Source: CAYMGQ01 sp964390055 (lineage in GTDB: Bacteria > Bacillota > Clostridia > Peptostreptococcales > Natronincolaceae). From it: DNA of 38,692 nt. The DNA is taken from positions 1-38,692 of the forward strand of contig CAYMGQ010000016.1 in NCBI GenBank assembly GCA_964390055.1, in the 5' to 3' direction. Positions 26,272 through 35,432 of the stretch are shown here, in pieces (positions within the stretch are counted from its first letter, which is position 1; every line of letters starts with the position of its first letter). A model generated the notes under the pieces. It did not search any database. It was not told the DNA's origin and worked only from the letters and a program-made list of their open reading frames with translations. The translations under genes and the position numbers were made by a program.

Positions 26272-26865
26272 ATGGATATACAATTTGCCAAAATCAAAAA
26301 ACTCCTAGGGGAAATAGAAAAAAATAAATATCGGGATATGAAGGTAGAATTGTTAAATGAATTAATAGATTCTGCAAAAGACTACAGAAACAAATTAACT
26401 AGTCCATCTAACAAGACAAAATTTGAAAATAAGAGAGGAAATACCAAGCCTTTAAATATCCATATAGAAAAAATTTCTCAAGAAACTTTCTTATATAAGG
26501 CTGTAACAGTTAAAAATTACTACGAAGGAAATTATCTTGAAAAGTTTTCCGAGATGAGGACTTCTGACCTAAAAATTAGTAATGCCTTTGATATACATAA
26601 TCAGTTCTGGCAAGCCCATGAGGTCACTGGGGGTAATATATTTGCCTCCATTCCCATTGCTCTTATTGACAATGGGCAGGTTGCAAGGTTACGAGATTTA
26701 AATTGGAATCCGGTGGAAGTGGAGGTCTTTGAAATTACAAATAATTTTCCCCCTAAAACTACAAGAGGGCAGATTATCAATGCTGCGGCTGGTATCTTTG
26801 ACCACCACTTATTGGTAAGGGAAGTTTATGGGAATATCCTTATGCTACTCCATTACCAAATATAG
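26272..26865 (+). CDS. Unrecognised 197-aa soluble protein
   Basis: I do not recognise this protein. It is hydrophilic and basic at the start (helical, Lys- and Glu-rich, residues 1-60), then a compact mixed domain with ITNNFPPKTTRGQI, FDIHNQFWQAHEV and HHLLVREVYGNIL segments. There is no signal peptide or membrane span. A TAGGTGGTGA ribosome site precedes the ATG, and codon use matches the neighbours, which supports a real gene. It stands alone and is divergent from the FapA-like gene and convergent to the glucan synthase gene. It ends before a clear terminator. Confidence 0.7.
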   Translation: MDIQFAKIKKLLGEIEKNKYRDMKVELLNELIDSAKDYRNKLTSPSNKTKFENKRGNTKPLNIHIEKISQETFLYKAVTVKNYYEGNYLEKFSEMRTSDLKISNAFDIHNQFWQAHEVTGGNIFASIPIALIDNGQVARLRDLNWNPVEVEVFEITNNFPPKTTRGQIINAAAGIFDHHLLVREVYGNILMLLHYQI

Positions 26866-26893
26866 GATAAGTTTAGATAGTATTGATAGGCAA

Positions 26894-26927
26894 AGGGCAA
26901 ACATAAATTGTTTGCCCTAATATTTTT
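26894..26927. terminator. Bidirectional intrinsic terminator after the 197-aa gene
   Basis: A perfect 9-bp stem (26894-26902 with 26910-26918), 7-base A/T loop, followed by taatattttt on the plus strand. It ends the plus-strand gene; its other strand is just past the glucan synthase stop at 26934. Confidence 0.85.
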
Positions 26928-26933
26928 CCTGTT

Positions 26934-29900
26934 TTACATACTTATATTAATTTGATGGGACTTTTTGTCATTTACCAGGGGAATATAATCCCCTTTAAGG
27001 GTTTTCCCATCCAGTTCAACTCTTGTTACCTGATTGTTTTCCCCCTTGGGGTTTTTCACATTTATATTGTAATAGGTTTCCTTATATCTATATCGTATCT
27101 TATATCCCTCCCATTCCTTTGGTATGCAGGGAGTGAGTCTTAATTTATCCCCCTCTTTCCTTAGGCCTAATATATCCTCTATGCCCACCTTGTACATCCA
27201 ACCTGCTACCCCCGTGTACCAACTCCACCCTCCCCTGCCTACATGGGGGTTTGCTGCATAGACGTCAGCAGCCATAACATAAGGCTCTATTTTATAGTTG
27301 GCACATTCCAGGGAGGTTCTTCCGTGGTTAATAGGATTGATCAAATGAAATAACTTCCAGGCCTTGTCCCCATCACCTAATATGGTAAAGGCCTTTATAA
27401 CCCAGGCTGCTGCATGGGTATATTGACCGCCATTTTCTCTTACCCCTGGTACATAACCTTTGATATATCCAGGCTTTTGATCTCCCTTATCAAAGGGAGG
27501 AGCAAATAAAAGTATTAAACCTTCATCTTCCTTGATTAAATATTGTTCCACAGCCTCCATAGCCCTGATTCCCCTATCCCTATCACCAGCACCAGAGATG
27601 ATGGACCAGGATTGAGCCAAAGAATCAATTTTACATTCCTTATTGGCAAAGGAACCTAGTGGTGATCCGTCATCGAAAAAGGCCCTGATATACCAACCGC
27701 CATCCCAAGCATTTTTTTCAATTGCCCTCCTAATTTTTTCGGCATAGGCAATATATCTTTTTCCCCTATCCTTTTCTGCCATTCTTCCACAAATCTCTGC
27801 AAAATCGGTAAGTATAATGTGCATAAACCAACCCAACCAAACACTTTCTCCCTTCCCCTTATTTCCAACGGTATTCATCCCGTCATTCCAATCGCCAGAC
27901 CCCATTAATGGTATTCCATTCTGGCCAAATTTAAGACTCCTCTCTATTGACCTGATACAGTGATTATAGACAGAGGCCTTTTCCTCAGAAATCCTTGGTG
28001 TCCCATATCTTTCATCTTCATTATCCCCTAAAGCTTCCTCCTCTAGGAAATGCACCTCCTCTTCTAGTATGCTATAGTCACCAGTATTGGATATATATTT
28101 TATTACACTATAGGGTAACCATAATAAATCATCAGAAAATCGGGTCCGTATCCCCTTGTCTCCTGCCCCCGGATGCCACCAATGTTGGACATCCCCCTCA
28201 GTGAATTGATGGGCACAATGCAATAAAATTTGTTGCCGAGTAGCCTCTGGGAAGGGGTAGACCATATTCATAGCATCCTGGAGTTGGTCCCTATACCCAT
28301 AGGCCCCTCCAGATTGATAAAAGGCGGTCCTTGCCCACATTCTACAAGACACGCTTTGGTAGATTAACCATTGGTTTAACATGATATTCATTGATGGATC
28401 TGGCGTATCCACCTGGATTGTATCCACCATCTTTAGCCAATAATTTTGAATGTCTTTTAGGGCCATCTTGCAATTGTTTATCAGGCTATAGGTAGAAAGC
28501 AATCTTTGAACTTCCTTTAAGTTTGAATCTTGACCCAGGAGAAATACTATTTCTTTTTCCTCACCTTTTTCTAAATCAATTTCTACTTGGAGGGCAACAC
28601 AGGGGTCTAAGCCTCCACCAATTTTATTGGAGAGTTGGTCCATCTTGAGGCCTCTTGGATTCCTTAGACTACCATTAAAGCCAATAAACTCCTGCCTGTC
28701 GCAGGTAAAGTCCTTTATGCTAGCGGAACTAGCAACAAAGGCAATTTTATCCTGAAAGTCTGAATTATAGGGGTTTTCAATTAATATCCCCTGCCCCCCC
28801 TCCTCCATTTTTGTAATTATATGCTGTTGACTTGTCCCTTCCTCTATTCCTAGGACAGGTCTTATATAGTAGGTTGCTGTTAACTTTCTCCTATCATTAC
28901 CTGTGTTTTTAACTTTTAACAGGTTAATTTTTATATTATCTTCCTTGGCCACATACATGGTCAAATCCTGTTGAATCCCATAACTATCATGATAAAAATT
29001 GGAATAGCCTAGGCCATGTTTTATAATATAGGTATTTTTATTCCTAATGGGCCCTGGAGTTGGGGTCCATACATGGCCCCTTTCATCATCTCTTATGTAA
29101 ATAATCTCCCCTGATGGATCAATAACCGGATCATTTGACCAAGGTGTTAATTTGTTTTCCCTACTATTTCCTAACCAACTATGACTAGAACCCCTTTCTG
29201 ATACTATAAATCCAAAGTCCTCATTAGCTACAACATTAATCCATGGGGCTGGAGTATTGGCACCATCCTTTAACCTTATAATATATTCCCTTCCGTCCTG
29301 GCTAAACCCGCCTAATCCATTATCATATAATAGGTCAAAGGTTTTTTCCTGGCTAGGGTATTCCGTATTGCTGGCCTGACTTTTACCTATCTCCTTCCCG
29401 TATTCCTCAGCCTTTATTTCAATTTGTTTTCTTATAAAATCTCCTTCGGCTCTAATTACAATCCTAGCCACACTATAGAGCAATATTTTATCCTCCCGTG
29501 ACATAAGACTAGACTTTTTTACAAATATACCCCCTGGCCGGTCCACTAGATATTTACCCTGGCTAGAAAAGACAAGCCTTTGAATTTCTTGGTGTAATGA
29601 TTGTAAGTAACTACCATCATCTTCATTTAAAATCACCAGGTCTACCTCTAATCCCCTAATCCTCCAATATTCATGTGCCTTTAAAAATTGATTAATAATA
29701 TAGATGTTTTCCATCTTCCTTATGGTGATTAACACAATTGGTAAGTCTCCCGATATACCGTGACCCCAAAGATTGACCTGAGATTTCTTGTTCTTTTCCA
29801 GTAAGGCTTGATAATTTCTTCTGTTGGGGCTTAAATAAATAATCTGGGGAATCATATCTTGAAAAATTTCTAATTCACTAGCCTTTAAAGACAAATAATT

Positions 29901-32900
29901 AGCCTCTACTTGGCTCCTAGTAATAGCCAATTGAAAGGATCTTTGTATAGTAATATCATGGCTGTATTTTTTCACTAGGGAAATTAAGTCCTCCCTCTTA
30001 TCCTCAATTCCAGTTATAAAGGTTATAGAGGCTGATTGACCAGCCGGTATTTTTAATGTTTTTCTCAAACTTAATATGGGATCTAAAACAATACCCTGGC
30101 TCCCACCTAAGGGTTGCTCCAAAGCAAGGGCACTTGTTATATCCCTTCCCCTGCCAATGAAAGCCTCTCTATTACTCTCATATTGTAGGCCCCCAATGGT
30201 ATCTCCTTCAACATTAAGCCGATGGAAAACCCAGTTAACCTCGCTACCATCAGCCCTGGACCTTCTCGAGGCAATTAGACAATTATGTTCAGGTATTGCT
30301 TCTGTTCTTACAAATAAATTGCTAAAGGCTGGATGGGCCACATCCGCTGCCTGCTGAGTCATAACTAATTCTAAATAACTAGTAACCTCTATATTTGCCA
30401 GCTCAATCCCATGATTAGTTAAAATTATCCTTCTAATCTCGACATTATCTTCAGGAGACACTATTACCTCCATTTTACTATCAATCTCACCATCTTTTCT
30501 AAAATATATTCCACGATCTTGGGTAAAGGTAACCTTATAACTATCGGGTTCCTGGAGGCTAGTTAAATTGCCTGCCGCCCAATACTTACTTTTATTCAAA
30601 TGGTGGATAAAAATAAGGCTTCCTTCCCTGCTATTAATGGCATCTCCCCTCCACCTAGTAATCTGGGTATCTCCAATTTTACTATAACCAGTCCCCATAT
30701 CAGTTAACATCAATGAATACTTTCCATTGGATAAAAGCTGGCATTTTGCTAGCGGCTCCGCTATCCCATCGTAGGTTCTAACTAGCTCCTCTGTCTTAAC
30801 CTTGTCCCAAGCTAGGGATGGGCTTTCCTCCTTGTACTGCTTAGTAATAATAAGACCCAAGGGAATCCTCTCTTGCAGTAAAATTTCCCCGGCTTTCATA
30901 AAAGGGTTTCGGTGAAATCTTTCTTGCATAATGTTTTTATTAAAGAAATTGTTTAGTGCTACAAGTATCATCCCCTGATGGTGGGCCATAAAACTCTTTA
31001 CAAGGGCTGGATCCTCTCCTATGGAAGTGGCTCTAGGCATATAATCAACTGCCTCATAAAAACCATACTCCCCCTCCATGCCTTTTTTACTCATTCTTTT
31101 AATATTGTCCACTGCTCCCCTAGCTTCAAAGGGCAGGGTTAAGAATGTGGCATAGGGGGAAACTACTACATCCCTAGACAGACCCCTCTTTAATCCTAAA
31201 TCTGGTATGCCAAAGGCCTTATACTGATAATATAAATCCATATCAAAGGTATAATAGCCGGATTCAGAAATACCCCAGGGTATATTCCGCTCCCTGCAAT
31301 ATTCCTTTTGTGCCTTTAGGGTGCTTTTGTAGCTCTCATCCAGTAAACTACCTTCAAAATTTTTCATTACAAGATAGGGCATAAAATACTCAAACATTGT
31401 CCCTGTCCAAGAAACCAGAGCCCTTGAACCATTTATATTTGTCATTGCCCTCCCCAACTTAAACCAATGCTTTTTAGGGACTTGTCTCCTGGCTATAGCA
31501 ATGTAGCTGGCATTGCGTGCCTCTGATGCAAGCAGGTCATAATAAGAGTCAGTAAGTTTCTCCTGGTCTAGGCTATAACCAATGGAAAACAAATGTCTTT
31601 TGGAGTCATATAAATATTTAAATTCCGTAGCTTCAACCAAGTTATCTATCTCTTTAATAAGATTTTCTATTCTATTTGTAAACTTATTTATATTGTTGAA
31701 TTTATCCCGTAATTGCCTATCCTCTTTATTTGTCAGATGGTCCCTGTATATCTCTCTTAAATCTATAAGAGAACTGGTCTCTAGATTTAAATCTAAAACT
31801 TTGCTAGTTTCCTCCGGGGGTAAAAATTCCACCATGTCCTTCTTGAGACCATGTAGCATATCATTAAATCTTCTTTCCCAGCCACAATTAATTTCGTCAT
31901 TTTCCCTGTCATTATAAAAGCTCTCCACTATATCGAACCATAACTTATTTGTAATGGGCCCTTCTAATAGGTTCTTTATATGTTCTCCTTCATTTTCATT
32001 ATCTTCCATCAGAAGCTCAAGGGTATCCCTTAGGCCCTCTAGGATTCCCCTACCAAGCAAGGGCTTCTTTAAATATTCCTCTAGACCCTCCCTTACTGTA
32101 ATTAGATAACTTATAAAATTTCCGCTATCCACCGTTGAAATATAGTATGGTCTTAATACTTGAAGGGTTAAATTATCATACCAATTATACAAATGTCCCT
32201 TCCATTTATCCATTTTAACTATGGTTGATATGGCTTGTTCCATCCTGTTAATCATTTCCCCTATGGCTAAATATCCTAAATCTCTAGCCGTTAAAATACT
32301 CAATAAATAAAAACCTATATTAGTTGGGGAAGTTCTCTGAACAATCCCCTTTGGCGGATTAACTTGATAGCTATCAGGAGGTAGATAATTATTATCCTCC
32401 CCAACAAAATCCTCATAATAAGCCCAGGTTTTTCTTGCTATTCTTCTGAGTAATACAATTTCATCTTCTTTTAGCTCTTCTTCCTTTTTTTCTACTTCCT
32501 TGCTCACATCAAAGGCAATAAAAGGCCCTAGTATCCACAATAAACTCATGGGCAAAATATAAGGAAGCCTATTTGCTTTTAGCAAATATGTTAATATTAA
32601 AATTCCCAGTCCGATAATGGGATTACTTTTCATTCTAATAATATAGCTCTTTAAATCCTCGGATAAATTGCCTTCCACGTCGGCAGCCGTTGTCCATTCT
32701 AAAAGATTCTTCCTGGAGATAAATACCCGATAAAGAGTTCTAATTATGGCATCGGCCATCATGTAGGCCTGATAGGGCAAAAATATAAAAGTCAGGCAAG
32801 CCCGATAAAAACTGTTTCTTACTCCTGATATTAAATCAGTTTTTCTTCTGTCATCCTTGGTTCTTAAATACCTAATCCTAAGGAATTCAAAAAATTCAAT

Positions 32901-35393
32901 AATAAATGATGACATCATAGCCACAATTCCTAAACCCGTCCAAAACCATGGCGATCCAGGCAATACAATTGCTCCCAATACAAATAGCAATAATAAGGCT
33001 ACGGGCAGTAAACTTCTACGCAAGTTATCAAAAATCTGCCACTTAGCAAGACTTGGAAGGGGGTTATCCCTTCTTGGTAATATCCATTTAATTAATTGCC
33101 AGTCTCCCCGGACCCACCTATGGAGTCTCATCATATAGGAGCTATAATTCCCTGGATAATCATCAATTAATTCAAAATCCGTTGCTAGGCCAGCCCTTAA
33201 AAAACTACCTTCCAATAGGTCATGACTTAAAATACTATGTTGGGGTATAGTATCCTTTAAAAGCTTATCGAAGACTTTCACATCATAAAGCCCCTTGCCC
33301 GTGAAAATCCCCCTTCCAAATAGATCCTGATACACATCAGAGTTAGCAATACTATAGGAGTCAATCCCCCCCTCGCCTGTAAAGCAACTTGTGAAAAGAG
33401 ACCTCCTGCTACTTTCCATGCTAACCCCAATCCTTGGTTGAACTAAGCCATATCCTTCCACTACTATCCCTTTTTGTGCATCAATAATAGGTTTGTTTAG
33501 GGGATGGGCTGCAATTCCAATGAGCTTTTTAGCAGTGTCTAAGGGTAACTTAGTATCAGCATCTATGGTTAATACGTATTTAATAGTAGTTGCTTCATTG
33601 ATGTCCCCCGAAATTGTGGTATAGGATGTCTTACTAGAACCTAAAAGCAGTTCATTTAACTCTACTAAAGCCCCTCTTTTCCTCTCCCAACCTAACCATT
33701 TGTTTTGTTTATGGCAAAACTTCCTCTCCCTGTGAAAATAGTAAAAAATCTCCCTACCGTACTTTTTGTTTAGTTTCTCAACCATATTAATTCCAGTATT
33801 GATAATTTCCCTATCTTCAGCTTCTTCCTTCTTTTCCCCATCTTTAAAATCTCCCACTAGTGCAAAATATAAATTTTCCTCAGGATTAGCTAGGTAAAAT
33901 ACCTCCAGTTGTTTGAATATTTCTATAGACCTATCCCCGCTAGTTAATAGGGTAGGCACAACTACCAGGGTCGATGCACTCTTACTTATTCCCTCTCTAA
34001 ATTCAATCCTGGGTAAAAAACTAGGGGGGAAAAGGTTAGTTAATATCCAATTGGAAAATAACACCCCTATATCACTTGCTGGGATAAGGGTAATTACGCC
34101 AATAAGGATTGGAATTCCCAACCCATCTCCAGCAAATCTCCTTCCGTAAATTATGGATAGGTATAAAATAAAAAAGCTTATTGCCAATATAGGAAATAGG
34201 TATATTAATGGAGACTTCCTATATAGGATATCCCTAATATTAAAATGACCAAGAGATTCGAATAGGTCCTTTCTCCCCTTATCTATCAAAAAATACCCCA
34301 CATGACTTTTTTTCCTTCCTTCGTTATTAGCCATGGCCTCTTGGGCCTTTTCAATGGCCTTTCGGGCTACCCTAGTCTCACTTTCTCCTAACTTTTTAGA
34401 TATTTTTTCTATATGTTTCCTATAGTAGTCCCTAGAATCAAAGTCCAATTGGCTATAGACCCCATTTGGGTCCTCCCTTAAAATTCCTTCCACCACACTC
34501 AGGCTTTCAAAAATATCATTCCAGTCCAAGGTAGCTACAATATTTAGGCTAGTTATGGAATTACCGATGGAAATTTTCCTCCTAGCCTGCTCCCTATGTT
34601 CCTCCTCAATTAACTCCCTAACCGTTGTATTGTAATCTTTTAATTTATTCTGAAGATAATTTAAAAAGGGGCCTGCTTCAATTTCTCCCCTCTTTAAAAC
34701 CTTTAACAAATGTTCTACATAAGTAAGATTAGCCCTTCCATCTAGCTCAATATTTTCTTTAATTGCTAGTAATATTTCCTCTTCTGATAAATTTGAAATT
34801 GATTCAACCTTTGCCCACTCTCTATGGCTGTAAGAGATTTTTTGACAAATCCTCCTAATATTCTCGATAAGAGCACAGCGTATCATTAGGGATAGTGCCC
34901 ATATTTCAGCAATGGTTAACACCCTTTGGGATTGGTAGGAATCGATGAAATTGATTAATAATTCCTGGTCTAATTTCCCATCCCTATGGACTACATACTC
35001 TAGGGCAACCCCATAAATCCGGGGAATACCCTTTAAGTAACCACTATTTAAGGTGCTAAGCTTTAAAAATTTTTCCTTAGATAGGTTTTGCCTGACTTCT
35101 TTAACCTGTTCCTCTATTTTGTAAAAATTATCAAGAAGCCATTCTGAAGCGGGGCACAAGTCCCTAGCTTCCTGAATGGCCCTATTAAAACTTTTGTAGC
35201 TAAAGCTAATAAAATCAAAGTTGTCATTAAGTCTTTTAATTAATTTCTGAAGAGAATATTTATTGGAAAACACAGTATGGTTTTTTCCTATATTTTTTGC
35301 ATATTCTATTAATTCATCAGGAGTTAGAAGAACTTCCCTAAATTCCATTGCCTTAAATCCCCCATAAAAATCCTTTTCTTTTCCAAAAAACAT
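26934..35393 (-). CDS. Cyclic beta-1,2-glucan synthase-like giant protein (GT84 + GH94)
   Basis: This 2819-aa membrane protein matches the size and domain order of rhizobial NdvB/ChvB and Brucella Cgs, which make cyclic beta-1,2-glucan from UDP-glucose. After a long N-terminal region come membrane spans around 385-450, the GT84 catalytic domain with TIDADTKLP near 612 and HRWVRGDW near 760, more membrane spans around 790-960, and a glycoamylase-like domain near 1310-1460 (WTGTMFEYFMP, SESGYYTFDMDLYYQY). Two GH94-type carbohydrate-binding regions follow. Last is the GH94 phosphorylase-type catalytic part with SGDWNDGMN near 2500, where the Asp is the expected acid. An upstream TTG is in frame, but the ATG at 35391-35393 has GGAGGG eight bases before it, so it is chosen. 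The gene follows the nucleotidyltransferase gene by 39 bases and shares its riboswitch-controlled leader. Product identity (beta-1,2, cyclic or linear) is inferred. Confidence 0.85.
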   Translation of the reverse strand: MFFGKEKDFYGGFKAMEFREVLLTPDELIEYAKNIGKNHTVFSNKYSLQKLIKRLNDNFDFISFSYKSFNRAIQEARDLCPASEWLLDNFYKIEEQVKEVRQNLSKEKFLKLSTLNSGYLKGIPRIYGVALEYVVHRDGKLDQELLINFIDSYQSQRVLTIAEIWALSLMIRCALIENIRRICQKISYSHREWAKVESISNLSEEEILLAIKENIELDGRANLTYVEHLLKVLKRGEIEAGPFLNYLQNKLKDYNTTVRELIEEEHREQARRKISIGNSITSLNIVATLDWNDIFESLSVVEGILREDPNGVYSQLDFDSRDYYRKHIEKISKKLGESETRVARKAIEKAQEAMANNEGRKKSHVGYFLIDKGRKDLFESLGHFNIRDILYRKSPLIYLFPILAISFFILYLSIIYGRRFAGDGLGIPILIGVITLIPASDIGVLFSNWILTNLFPPSFLPRIEFREGISKSASTLVVVPTLLTSGDRSIEIFKQLEVFYLANPEENLYFALVGDFKDGEKKEEAEDREIINTGINMVEKLNKKYGREIFYYFHRERKFCHKQNKWLGWERKRGALVELNELLLGSSKTSYTTISGDINEATTIKYVLTIDADTKLPLDTAKKLIGIAAHPLNKPIIDAQKGIVVEGYGLVQPRIGVSMESSRRSLFTSCFTGEGGIDSYSIANSDVYQDLFGRGIFTGKGLYDVKVFDKLLKDTIPQHSILSHDLLEGSFLRAGLATDFELIDDYPGNYSSYMMRLHRWVRGDWQLIKWILPRRDNPLPSLAKWQIFDNLRRSLLPVALLLLFVLGAIVLPGSPWFWTGLGIVAMMSSFIIEFFEFLRIRYLRTKDDRRKTDLISGVRNSFYRACLTFIFLPYQAYMMADAIIRTLYRVFISRKNLLEWTTAADVEGNLSEDLKSYIIRMKSNPIIGLGILILTYLLKANRLPYILPMSLLWILGPFIAFDVSKEVEKKEEELKEDEIVLLRRIARKTWAYYEDFVGEDNNYLPPDSYQVNPPKGIVQRTSPTNIGFYLLSILTARDLGYLAIGEMINRMEQAISTIVKMDKWKGHLYNWYDNLTLQVLRPYYISTVDSGNFISYLITVREGLEEYLKKPLLGRGILEGLRDTLELLMEDNENEGEHIKNLLEGPITNKLWFDIVESFYNDRENDEINCGWERRFNDMLHGLKKDMVEFLPPEETSKVLDLNLETSSLIDLREIYRDHLTNKEDRQLRDKFNNINKFTNRIENLIKEIDNLVEATEFKYLYDSKRHLFSIGYSLDQEKLTDSYYDLLASEARNASYIAIARRQVPKKHWFKLGRAMTNINGSRALVSWTGTMFEYFMPYLVMKNFEGSLLDESYKSTLKAQKEYCRERNIPWGISESGYYTFDMDLYYQYKAFGIPDLGLKRGLSRDVVVSPYATFLTLPFEARGAVDNIKRMSKKGMEGEYGFYEAVDYMPRATSIGEDPALVKSFMAHHQGMILVALNNFFNKNIMQERFHRNPFMKAGEILLQERIPLGLIITKQYKEESPSLAWDKVKTEELVRTYDGIAEPLAKCQLLSNGKYSLMLTDMGTGYSKIGDTQITRWRGDAINSREGSLIFIHHLNKSKYWAAGNLTSLQEPDSYKVTFTQDRGIYFRKDGEIDSKMEVIVSPEDNVEIRRIILTNHGIELANIEVTSYLELVMTQQAADVAHPAFSNLFVRTEAIPEHNCLIASRRSRADGSEVNWVFHRLNVEGDTIGGLQYESNREAFIGRGRDITSALALEQPLGGSQGIVLDPILSLRKTLKIPAGQSASITFITGIEDKREDLISLVKKYSHDITIQRSFQLAITRSQVEANYLSLKASELEIFQDMIPQIIYLSPNRRNYQALLEKNKKSQVNLWGHGISGDLPIVLITIRKMENIYIINQFLKAHEYWRIRGLEVDLVILNEDDGSYLQSLHQEIQRLVFSSQGKYLVDRPGGIFVKKSSLMSREDKILLYSVARIVIRAEGDFIRKQIEIKAEEYGKEIGKSQASNTEYPSQEKTFDLLYDNGLGGFSQDGREYIIRLKDGANTPAPWINVVANEDFGFIVSERGSSHSWLGNSRENKLTPWSNDPVIDPSGEIIYIRDDERGHVWTPTPGPIRNKNTYIIKHGLGYSNFYHDSYGIQQDLTMYVAKEDNIKINLLKVKNTGNDRRKLTATYYIRPVLGIEEGTSQQHIITKMEEGGQGILIENPYNSDFQDKIAFVASSASIKDFTCDRQEFIGFNGSLRNPRGLKMDQLSNKIGGGLDPCVALQVEIDLEKGEEKEIVFLLGQDSNLKEVQRLLSTYSLINNCKMALKDIQNYWLKMVDTIQVDTPDPSMNIMLNQWLIYQSVSCRMWARTAFYQSGGAYGYRDQLQDAMNMVYPFPEATRQQILLHCAHQFTEGDVQHWWHPGAGDKGIRTRFSDDLLWLPYSVIKYISNTGDYSILEEEVHFLEEEALGDNEDERYGTPRISEEKASVYNHCIRSIERSLKFGQNGIPLMGSGDWNDGMNTVGNKGKGESVWLGWFMHIILTDFAEICGRMAEKDRGKRYIAYAEKIRRAIEKNAWDGGWYIRAFFDDGSPLGSFANKECKIDSLAQSWSIISGAGDRDRGIRAMEAVEQYLIKEDEGLILLFAPPFDKGDQKPGYIKGYVPGVRENGGQYTHAAAWVIKAFTILGDGDKAWKLFHLINPINHGRTSLECANYKIEPYVMAADVYAANPHVGRGGWSWYTGVAGWMYKVGIEDILGLRKEGDKLRLTPCIPKEWEGYKIRYRYKETYYNINVKNPKGENNQVTRVELDGKTLKGDYIPLVNDKKSHQINISM

Positions 35394-35432
35394 ATGTATT
35401 TTCCCTCCCAATTCTAAAGCCCTCCAAGAATT

